This document shows, piece after piece, positions 43,201 to 55,200 of a stretch of 64,000 nt of DNA. Every line of letters begins with the position of its first letter. Position 1 is the stretch's first letter. The stretch is from Eremophila alpestris peregrina (taxonomy: Eukaryota; Chordata; Aves; Passeriformes; Alaudidae): the NCBI GenBank assembly GCA_009792885.1, contig WMCF01000023.1, positions 10,376,013 through 10,440,012 on the forward strand. Reading direction: 5' to 3'. The notes beneath the pieces were generated by a model. It was given only the letters and a program-made list of their open reading frames with translations. It was not told the DNA's origin and ran no database searches. Both the position numbers and the translations under genes were made by a program.

Positions 43201-46200
43201 AATGCGGAACGTGCTGCTGAGGAGTAAGGGTCTTCCAAAAGCACAGCAGAGAGCTCGCCAAATGGATCTGGATCCTTGGGGAGATGATGATCTTTTGTTC
43301 TGGTCAGAATTCAATTAAAATTAGTAAGAATTATGTTGTACATTACCCTCAGGTCTGATAAATCACTGGTATTTTTATCGCTGCTTTAATTCACTGACAA
43401 CCATTTGTGATCTCTCAGGTAGAAAGGACAGGAACAACAACTATTGTTTCTTTTTACAGAGTCAGAACAAAGCAATAATTTGCACTTCCCTCCAAAGAAA
43501 GAACCATGATTTCTTTCCTACCCTTAATAGGGATTGAGTAACTGTGTTGTTTGTGGTCTGCTGAGGGAGGAAAAAAAAGGAGGGAAGTGACAGCTTTTTG
43601 CTCTCTGGTGAACACAGAAAATGGAAGCATACACTTTTTAGGCAGGATGCAAACAAGTTCTTTTAAAGTCTTGTATAAGCTCAGCTCCCACTGAGGAGTT
43701 AAAATTAATTTGAGCCGAGGCCGTTTCAGCCCTGAACTCTCCTGTGGACAAACTGTAACTGAAATAACATGGAAAAAAAATAGCCCTGCAAGGCCTAATT
43801 AATACTGACTGTGTATCTGAATGTTTCCAGGATCTTATTAGGAGGAATAATGGTGTTCAGTGAACACAGTCCATGATTATTTTCCACATCAAATTAGAGA
43901 CTGTATGCATCTTACATGCATTTAGCCAGCAATGTGTTTGACATGCACATTTGATTAGAGAAACTCCATCATTTGTATGAGGTCCAACTGAGAATGTGGT
44001 CTCTTGGTATATGGACTGCTATGCCAATGAATACTTCATCTGCACCATATCTGTTTATATCTCTTTGTGTCATGCTTACAGGATAAAAAGTAAGGAAAAC
44101 CACAAACTCTGAGTAAGCAGACAGACATAACTCCATGCTTTGCATACCTTCTGTGCTTCAAAGGCCTCATTAAGGCGAATGTAATTGGTCAGAGCTCTCA
44201 TAGCAATGGGAAGCTTGCCTATGGTTTTCAAGTCTATTGGTTTCTTGTGGGCTGTCTTGATGAATGTGTTCATCCACCAGTATGTTCCTTTGGATAACAG
44301 GTTCACAAACGGCTGCAAGAATCGGACACCAAGGTCCTGGAGATCCTCAGGAGGTTTAACTTCTTTAGGAGTTTTGAAGAAAACATACCTCTGAAATCCA
44401 GAAAAATTCCAGCAGAATCACAGTAAATGCATAGAAAATACAAGTGCACAAAGAATAGATAAGGACATTGCAGGTAATCAATGAATCAGTCTTGGTTTCT
44501 TAAAAGACCTTCAAATACAACCAATACAGCAATCCAGTTTCCTCAGGTACTGAGGATAATCAGAGGCATCCAGTCTAGAAAATAATTGTTATCATTCACT
44601 ATGACTCTGCTTATGGTGCAAAAATTTGCATACTTGTAGGAAAAAACCCTTCACCTTCCAGAATCAGAATCATCACAGTTGGAAGAGACCTTCAAGATCA
44701 TCCAGTTCAACCACCAAACCAGAACCACCATAATCACCTCTACACCATATCTCTACAGATCTGTGGAATACTTCCAGAAATGGTGATTCCACCACCTCCT
44801 TGGGAGACTTATTCCAGTGCCTGCCCCCTGTTTCTGTGAAAGAAAGTTTTTCTAATAGCTAATCTGAACATCCATGGTACAATTTAAGGCCATTTCCTCT
44901 TGTCCTTTCACTTGAGACATGCCAAAAGAGACTGAACCCCTTACTTATTTAAACAGTACAGCCCCAGCACGCTTTGAGTCCCAGGCAGCACAACATGGGA
45001 CACAGGAGTTTAGGCACAGCCCTAAGGTTATCTTTGAGGTTCATCTCCCACACCACACTGCTTCACAATTGTTAGCTCAGAACACGGAGCTACTGGTCTG
45101 CAGCAAGAAAATTTACATGGGAATATTTCTTTCCCTCCTAAATTTAATTTGTGCACAGTTGGTGAGTGCCAGCTGAAGGGAACTTTGGCATTTATGTATC
45201 CAGCAGTCTCCAAAGTCTCAGTTTAGATTATGACTGCAGAGGGAAAAAAATATAGCTGGGAGGAACCCCAGTAGCCCAAATAAATCACTTATTGTGATTG
45301 TCTCTTGGAAAATGAGAGGCGATATTTGTGTGTCTAAGATTCTAGCAGTCTTCTCTTGCATCAGAAATACTTGCCTGTCATGACTGAAACAGAATAATTT
45401 AAAAATTTACAGCAAACTTGAACAGATGAAATTGATCTTAAATTAGCAACAACAGAATCTGGCATTTTTGGAAATTACATTCATCTAGTCTAGTAAAATA
45501 GTATTAACCTTTGACTGTCAAATAGATTTCTATTTCTAACTGTATTTTTCTTTCTCCTTTAATAATGCATTTTATACCAAGTACCTAGAAAAGGGAATGA
45601 AAAAAGAAAAAAATACCAATAACCCAAAGAACAACCAATAAAAACCACAGAAGGAGACTTCTACCACAATTACTTACCCTCACCCTGATGACATTGATTT
45701 CTACAGCTAATAGCATTCCATAAAGAACAACCAAAAGTCCTGTGAGGCAGAATCGAAGCTGAGAAAATCCAACCCCATTATCACAGAACTTCACAAATTT
45801 GATGGTTTTAGTTATGAAGGCTAAAGTCCAGTAGAACAGCAATGCTGTAGAGAAAAAAAAACAAACAAATTAACCAGATCCATAGCTGCAAAAATATATA
45901 ATGGAATTATAAAAGATAATTAAGCAAGAATGCAACAAAATATATAAAACCAGAGAGTGGCCTTGCTCATGTCAAACAGAAGCCAAATTTAATTCCACAA
46001 ACATTAAAATATTAAGATAACATTAGTTCTAAGTGCTTTTTCTATTAGATTTAGTGATATTTTATAAGTTTCACAAAGTGAAATCTGCTGGGGTAAATTT
46101 CAGCTGTAAACCTGTGTCCACATGATCAGCTCAAAGGAGGGTGTTGCTCCAAAAGTAAAGGTGCCTGTAAATAATGTCCTTCAGATTTGGTTAATGCTAC

Positions 46201-49200
46201 AACGCTGCTGTGAATGTGGCTTGAAGGAAAATTCCCTACAAATCTCTGGGATGTGTCAGGAACAGATATTAAAGTACTTTGTCCAAACTGCTGCTGCACT
46301 ATTGTTCAACACAAATTCCTTATGTGTAATTCACAATGCAGATAAAACAGTCACATCAAGGAAGGATATTCCAGCATCCATGGAATACAGCTTTCACATT
46401 TTACTGTTCTACAAAACCTCTTGTTTTAATAAATAATCCCTGGAATAAACTCTGGTGACTTGGAAGCACTCTCCATACCATTCATCATACCATAAACCAG
46501 CTCCTGTTCCCTATTCTTAAGGAAATACCTCCCAGGGTTATATTCTTTTAAATAAATCTTTCATTGCTGCTAAATCTGCCATGGTGCAACAGATGGAATG
46601 AGCTCCAACTGCCAAGAAAAGCTTGAATGTGCTTTCCAAGTGCCTTGCCAGAACACCAGAGAAAGACTTCAACCAAGGCATTAGCAACTCTAAGTCTAGC
46701 TTAAATATGGATCATCATCAGGAAGTTGCCTACATTTCAAAGGACTGGTGGTGTTCCAGCTACCCTGAGGCACCAGAAAGCTCTCTGGAGATGTACTCTG
46801 GGGCTACCCTTTCCAAGCAAAGCTAAATTCAATGAGGAGAATCCATGTGAGATTTGGGACTGCCAGTCCTGCCTCTACAGAAATCAAGTTAAAACCTTTC
46901 CTTTAAATGAGGACAGTGAAGGGAACAATACAGGAGCACTGTGCATTAGGACATTTGCCAAGGGAGCCTCTCTTCCTCTAAAATTAAGAGGCCAGTTCAT
47001 AAGAAGAAAACACTGAGTGGTCAGGTGTTTGCACAATGCACTTTAGTGGCTGATGCAGTTGCAGAGAGGGTTTAAAAGATACACTTAGCAAACCTTCAGC
47101 TTTTTTATGTGAGGCTTCCTACCATCTTCCCAACTTAGATTGCTTCTCATCCTGTTTCAGACTGCTTCTTTCCTTTGAGGCACTATTCCTCCCTATTTGC
47201 AATACTTCTGGCTATAAAGTCAGGATTCTTCATCCAAGAATTACATTCCATGCTGTTCTACTCTTAATCACCTTTATCTGTTAAACCTTGCTTTGTCTCA
47301 TTCTTCCAACAACAGGCTGAGAACACATCCCTCTTGGAATAAAAGGGACTTCAACATCGCACACTGAAAATATCCACCAGTGGAGGACTTCCAAAAAAAT
47401 AACCAAGCCAACAGGCATTTACATACGTCTTGGAATTATAAATAAGAACTAGCAGAGCCATTCTCCTATTTAGGATTTAAATAAGGGTCTCTATGACCTT
47501 TTATTATTATTGTTATAACAATAATTTCTCTTTTATCTAAGAAGTATTATAAAGTGCCAAACACAACATTTTCAGGTGGTAAGTGGCCATTTGCTGTGAC
47601 ACTTCCTTAGAAGCATTTGAATTTACTCAGCTTGTCACTTTTGAATACAAGTGTATCTTATCTGGTCTGGAGAATGCTCACAGGCCACTTAAAGCTCCTT
47701 GGAAAATACACCTCTATTCTTTATGGATCATGTTTTTATCATCTGGCTGGTGAGTACATTTTGGCTGAGAGTTTTTAGAAATTATCTCTGAGACCTTCCA
47801 CTGTGTCTGAACTGTGAGGAGATCAGACCACAGAGGCACTCTTACATTTCCTGGATTGCTTTAGACCTATTCTAGATGCCTCAATGACCTCACTTTTTCT
47901 TGGGCCAAGTAAGATACCTCAACCCACAACACCAGGGTGTAGATTCTCACCTGGGCCACACCTCTGAAAAATAAGGCAATGTGCAACTCAAACTCTTCTA
48001 TACCTTGAATTAAGCACAATCTAAAAAGCCACACATTTAACTGGATGGGATTTATTAATTAAGCTGTGCCTGTTTGGAGAGAAATTTTTTGTACTAAGCG
48101 ATAAGCAATATTTTATGCAGGAAGTTCCATTTTAGAGAATAAACTAATTCCAAGGGAAACAACTACAATGCAAAGGGTCATAAATTTTGACTCAGAAAAA
48201 TAGATTCCTGTCTAGTAGTAGTAAGGCAGTGATATCATTAAGATTAATTGAAAAAAAAGGACAATATTTTAAAATTTAAAAAAATCATGTGTTCCCACAC
48301 TACCACCCATTTCAGATTAAAACCTCAAAGCCCTGTTGTTATTTCATAGTTTTTTTCTACTATTAATTTTTGAGGTTTGTCTTTAAAACAAAGAAACTAA
48401 TTTAAAAAATAGTGGAATCAGATGCTACCATTCAGATGTGTATTTTAAACATCAAGAAAGCAGCAAATTTTCTAATCCAGGATGAAAACTATTCTAAAAT
48501 GAGTCCTACTTAACTGTACAAATGTTATGCAACCATGTGGAACAAAGAGCAACAAAATTAGCATTATTATGAGAGTGCCCTGGTAAACAGCACTACATGA
48601 GAACAGCTACATTTGCTGAAATATAATTACAGACTAAAGTCATACTGAGAAAAACACATTCAGAGCAGATCAAGGTTGCTCCAATAGCTGGGTCACTCAA
48701 CCACATTCATGAATTCAATCATTAGCTTCAGTGAAAAAATATTCCAAACATTGTCAACTTTTTAAGGTAAGAAATGCTAAGAATGACTACTTCAAAATAG
48801 ACAAGTGCCTGGGCTAAAGCTGAAAGGCAGGCTCAGGATAAGTAGAGGAACTGTGAGTCCTCCTTTTGCAAACCCAAGGAAACATGTTAATCCCCATGTC
48901 TATCATGGTATCTGCCTCTTACTTGTTTCTGAAGAGTTACAAATGGATTTGGTTTCTTTAAGGCACATAGCAAAAAGGATCTTTAAAAAAGAGCACATCA
49001 CAAAATTTCATGGGATTGGAAAATTTCTCCCAGTTTAGAATTAATGAACTTTAAGGGTCCACTGCACTGCATCAGTGAGAGTTCCCCTGCTGGGTTTAAT
49101 AGATTTTGGATAAGGCTCTGTTAACTTCGCTTGAAACAGCTATAAACTCTTTGCAGCTGTGAGCATTCATCCTACAGCTGAAGCAGATGATGCTCTGCAG

Positions 49201-52200
49201 TTTGCTGGAAATTCACTGATGCTCAGAAGCAGCAAGATGTCACATCAGCGCAGAAGCAGCAAGATGTCACATCAGCTCTTCTACTTTGCTCTGTGTGTGT
49301 GCAGCATTAGGTCTCTGCTACATGAGCCCTGTTTCCCATACACCCAGCAAAAACTTTGCCACCAACTTCAGCTTTCCCTCCTGGTTCTCATTTGCCTCAT
49401 AAAATGAGGTTCTAAAGCAAAGTTGCTTCATGGCCACACTGCACTCTAGTGGGTTGACAGCTGAGTAAAGGTATAACTTAACTATCCATACTGGGTTCAT
49501 GTGCACAAAGCGCTCAGTGCCTCGTCCCAGATGTCAATACAGAATTGTTGCAGTTAAGATGGAAAGATGACAATCCTCACAGTTTGTGCAGTTAAGAACA
49601 AAGGATAAAGACTTCTGGATTTGTCTGTCTTAGAACAAATAAAAGAAAAACAAAAGAAAAAGAAAATCAAAGACCATCCACTTGTGAAGATTTTGGACTA
49701 AAATCCAAATCAGACAAATTAAGTGGGAAAGACTGTGATGGTCTAATTTTCTTTTATGCCTAAGCGCTATTAAGACCAGATTTTCTGAGGGAGTCTGTTC
49801 CTTGGAAATTCTTGTAAAATTAAAATTTATCTATAATAAGCAAGTGCTGGTATTCGTTGGTACAACTCTTTAGGATTCAAGTATTGTCTAAAGTTTATCC
49901 AGCATCAGCACTCTAAACACTGAAAAACATTATCATAAAAAAGAAATCTCTACTGAGCACGAATTATGCAAAAATGGGTAATCAACTACCAGCTGTAACT
50001 TTGTGCTACCCTTCTCAAAGACTTAACAGCAGGAATGTGGAAGTGACACTAAATTATTTAACACTGCATTATACATCTGAAATAACAACAAAAAACACAA
50101 ACAAACAAAAACAACCAAAAAAACAAAACCACAAAAATCACTGCTTGCTTTACAGGCTATTGTAACAGGCTAGCAATGCTTCCTGAGGCATAATGCCTTC
50201 CTGTGAGAAGGCATTAGAAAAACCGTGTTGACTTACTTAAAAAGCAACTCAATGACTTCACCTATTCATAAATGATAAAAAAGATTCTACTTAAAAGAAA
50301 GGTACAAGAAGAAAAGCAGTCCCAAATGAGAAGAAAAAGGTTGTTAAGCCTGGACAGAAATCTAAGTCTTGGGAGAGGAAATTTTTTTTCAGGAGTTACA
50401 GCCTCCTTCTACAGAACAGGATTCTTACCCCAACATGCAATTCAAAACAATCTTCAATATTTAAAAGCCTTCTCAAATCTTACTAACTTTTCCCCACCTG
50501 ACAAAAACTAGAACAAAGCTTTAATACACAGAGCTACAATGGCACAAGACAAACTTCAGCAGGATCTATACAGAAATCCAGCTCAAACAAAATCTGATGA
50601 GCCAGGACCACCAAAGAAATAACAGGTAACAGGATGTGACTAAGCATGTAGACATTCCCAGCCTGCAGTCAACTTAAACAGATGAGAACACATGAACAAC
50701 TTCATGACTGAAAGCAGCACTGGATTTCCTATAGCTATAGTTTATTAACAGTCTTGCAAAATATAGAGTAGACTAGGTAGTTCTCATTCATAGCATTTTC
50801 CATTCAAAAGGCCTTAAAGCAGTTTTCAAAGGGAGTTTTAGGAACATGAAGCGAGAGCAAGCAGGCACAGTAATATACCCAGGTTTGAAAGTCAGGGATG
50901 TCATTCCTTAACTCCCTGCATATTTCAACAGACCATGCACACGAAGATTTCTTCACTCCTACATCACACTTACACACAACAAGCTGACAAGCAGGGGGTT
51001 TGGATTTAGAGTTAACAATTTCCCATGCTACTTCTCCCACAAAAACAGTTTTTCCTAGAGAAGTCTTTGGCTCATTGAGTGCCTGAGAACGCTACACAGA
51101 ACATTATTAGAAGATGAAAGCATTAAAAGTAAGGAAATGTTTGAGCATACACAGAGGGGTAGCTTTGGTCATAGGAGACTGCAGTGACCTGTCACTGAGG
51201 AAGCAGACACACAGCACCACAGCCACACTTCCAGGTGCACAGATTTCGAGACATACCTATTAAGAGCTTGGGAAAATTGGATGTTTCAATATTGTGGTAA
51301 TAGACAACTGATGTGATGGCTGCCAGGAATGCCATCCCAGCCGGCATGTACAGGTGTAAGTGGCGGGATTCAGAAACCCTTCAAAACAAAAAAAATCTGT
51401 TAAAAGTCAAACCTCTCAGCTATTTTAATTTTCCCTTTTAGTTCATGAACTGTACCCAGCTCTGATGTCAGATTTTCTAGAATGAGTTATGGATGCAAAC
51501 CTCTCCAAGTTTTAATCAAATTTTTGCTCCTAAATCACAGTTGGATTTCAAATTCCTCCCCTGTGCTGAAAATGAAAGGTGTGCATTCCTATTTCCTACT
51601 GAAATCAATTGGAACATTGTTTAAATTAGGACAAGCAGCTCATCTCCAAAATGAGAAAAGTTAATTTAAGCTAAACTAGTTTGGGAGCTGTCCATCAAAA
51701 TATGCAGATAAGACCAAGTGAAGCACAGTTCAAGAATTTCTACAGAACCATTTTGTGGAAATGTTTCATTTTTTTTCAGTTTGAAAGAAGGAACAGCACC
51801 ACAGCACAAGAATTATTTACAGTGAGGTCTGTCTTCAGTGACTTCAAGCCAACAAAAAAACACTAACAGAATCATACACCCTTATGTTTTGTCCTATACA
51901 CCAAAATTGTGTTGATGCTTTGCTTCAGGTAGCAGCAGAAGGGGTCCTTCTAAATACAGCCCTTTGGGAATATTGGAATTTTTGGGCTATTTTGTTGGTT
52001 TGTGCAGGGTTCAATAGAAACACATTCCCCACGCCCCCCACCCTCCCCTTTCCTCCTACTTATTTCCTCTTTCTCCCCTTTTCTTTCTTTCATAAAAGGA
52101 ATGGAGTGCCCTGTGCTATCAGGGGCCATAATTTCTTCTGCCTCCCAGCCAGCTTTACCAGAAGAGGCACCAAGATGACTTCAGGACACAAATATTTAGG

Positions 52201-55200
52201 GAAATGCACACCTTGTCCTCTGAATGGATTTCTTCTTGCTGCATCAAACACTACTTTTTGGGAGGTTGGAGAGACAAGAAGAGTTGGGAGGGAGATGAAA
52301 GATCATCACAGAACATCACACTGCTGAGAGCAGAACGTTCCAAATGTCTAGCACAACCACATGAGCTCAGGGCAGTAATTTCCTGCATCTCTGCTCTAGA
52401 AAGGAGAGCCTTTCCTCAGTGAAGATTGTGGTGAACTCTAGAGCTGGCTGGAGCCAGGTTCACAGCCTGTCATGCACACTGAATTCCTCTTGCTGACAAT
52501 AGCTGGATGGCAATACAAGCAAAATGAGAAAGGATTCTCTGAAATTCCTAGTAATGCCAGGAGGTTTTGTACAGCAGGGCTATTTCTCAGCAAGGACAAA
52601 AAATACCCACAAGAACAGATTTCTTCAGACAGCCTAAGCTTCAGTAGGTAACACTGCAGCAGTGGGAGGCTTTTTAAAATCTATTTTTTTCACAGTTGCT
52701 GGAATTCCCCTATATAACTGTACTTCCAACAGGCTGCTTCTATTGCTGAGATGCCAAAGCCTTTAGCACCCAGTTGCTGTCAAAAGGGCTCACCAGCACA
52801 ATCCATTTTGGTTCTTAGAAAGCTGATGAGTCTCAAAACTCTTCTTTATTCACTGGAGCCCTTGCCAGCGTGCTGAGTGCTTGGGAAGCAGGACTGTGGG
52901 TTGGCACTCCCCCAGCAGAGCTCCAAGCTTTGATTCTCATCAGGTGACACCTATTACTTAACAGCAGTGCTCTGAGTCAAGTTAAATAGCAAATAAACAT
53001 AATGAGAGGCATTGCTAAGGAGAAAAATAAAGGAGAAAACCCAAAGCGGGAGATTTTGCTCTGAGCATCCTACACCCTGATAACTCTGAATAAGCAAGAG
53101 AAAAATTCCTTTAAAAAAAAACTGGCACTGAGAAACATCCTATTTATATATGTTTAAGCGAAGTTAAAATAATAATGATGATATCATTTTCTACAGCAGA
53201 AGTCTACAGTGCATTTCACACTTGTTGGTGGATACTTGCTTTATAGATGGCTAATCAGGGAGGTTTTGTTCTATTTAATGAGGAGCTTCCATTTCATAAT
53301 CCCAGGGTTCAAATTCATAATTGTTATGAAAAATCATGCCTCTCTTCATAGGAAGAGATCATATTCATTGTTAGATTATCAGGGTTTTTTTCCATAATAA
53401 ATCACTCTCCTGTATGACTTGTTTCACTTGGAATAACTTTTTTCCACAGATTTCTGTTTAGTGACATCCTAAGCTGAATAACAGATGATGGCTCATGCTC
53501 ACATAATATGAGCTGCTCTGCTCTAGGTAACATAGGAGATATAGTGCACAATCATCAGAAGAAACTCTGTGAGGTGTGACATAAGGCCCAGCAGATTCAT
53601 TGCTTTAATTTAGATGAAAAGAACTCAATTGGGGGGTGGGGGGGAACGTGACCTACTGTGCACATGGGAGTTCCTCCTAAGGACGGACTTTGGGACTGGG
53701 TCCTTGGACGTAAAATGTATCATGAAAATGTCACCATCTGCTTGAATCATTAGGATTTATCTATGATTACCCTTTGGAAAGATAGTGACATTAAGCTGAA
53801 CTAAAAATGATTAAGGTCAGTTGTGCATGTGTACATCACTTGGCAAGGTCTGTGGAATTTCTGATACAAGGCTGGTAGGTTAATCACTAAGAAAACAGAT
53901 TATATGTTCATAACTGCAAGGAATATGGTTTAGATGAGGACTTAGACAGGGAGGAAATATTTACCCTGAAACCTTTGAACTGCTCAGGAGAAGGCAGACA
54001 TACACTTACCCATCAGACACTATGCCCTCTGCAATTTCACACACCAGCACAAACAAGAGGATAAAAGTCAGTATCCAGCGTAAATTGTGGCCAGGAAAAT
54101 GGAGCCAGGTGCTATGATGTATATGTACTTTGGAACTCTGACTTCCCCATCCTAAAAGAGAGAAGAGAATTAACAAGAGTGACACACAAGGTTCCTGCTT
54201 ACAAAAAACACAAATCCATAAATGTAACAACGTTGCATACCAACACTGACACGGCTGTGTTGTTAAACAAATGTGTATTTGAATATTATCAGAACTCTCA
54301 TTATCTCGCTTCATATGGAATAAAATCAATAACTCAGACAGGACACAGCCTTAAATTCCTATACTTTTTGCAACTTACTATCAAGTAATTACATGCACTA
54401 AACATATTTCAAAACTCTTCACAGCTTAAATGAACAACAAATTAACGTTTTGACAAATACACAAAAACACTATAATAAATGCACTACTTCTTTCCCCTTC
54501 AATTCTTTAAAAAAGTTAAAAAGAAAAGGATAAAGTGTGAAGTCTTATCTCGCTAAAAATTAGCAATATTGAGAGATTCCAGATAACGCAGAGAACCCTA
54601 AGCAGCTCTTAAGCTGACCCCGTTTTCACAGTCGCGCTGGCTGCTATTTCCCAGCCGGACCTTTTCCCATCTCCAGGAGCGAGTGTTACTCCAACCCGTG
54701 CCGTGGCTCTCCGCGGGCCGGCCCAGCCTTTGCAGGAGGGTACCCGGAGCAGTGACAGTCCTGTGCGCTGAAGCACCGGGCCACCTACCGGCCCCGCCGG
54801 GCTTGTGACATTAAATGACACCCGCCCCAGGTACCGCAGGAGCCACCGCCGCGGGGCAGGACCTGGAATGAGGGGGGGCTGCCAGGCGGCAGTAATTGCT
54901 AGGAGTGATATTTCATAACGCAACACTTAATTGTCAGGTTTCCTGGGCTTTAATAGCACATTCATTTTTTGCTTCCCGCGCTGCCGGTCAGAACCGGCAG
55001 GGCAAATCCTGCGGTCTCCTCCAGCATCACCCGTCCCTGTCCCGCCTGCGCAAGGGGTTTCACCTGCGGCGAGCCCCGACCGACGGAGACGGGCCCCGCT
55101 GCCCGGGAGAACAGCGGGCGGTGCGGGGGCAGCCTGGGGAGAGGCGGCCGCCGGAGCATCCCGCAGCTCGTACAGCATCCCAGGACTAGCGCAGCCTCTC

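Larger units (their letters stand above)
45845..51256 (-). other. ABCC8 intron 3
   Basis: 5.4 kb, the longest intron here. It holds a 20-bp palindrome (47506-47525), a 27-bp tandem duplication (49224-49276), an AAAC-rich tract (50084-50138) and a perfect 10-bp hairpin (50191-50216). No exon seen. Confidence 0.82.

Noticed and set aside
51884..52327. 147-codon open frame in intron 2
   Set aside because: Pyrimidine-rich low-complexity region without domain features.
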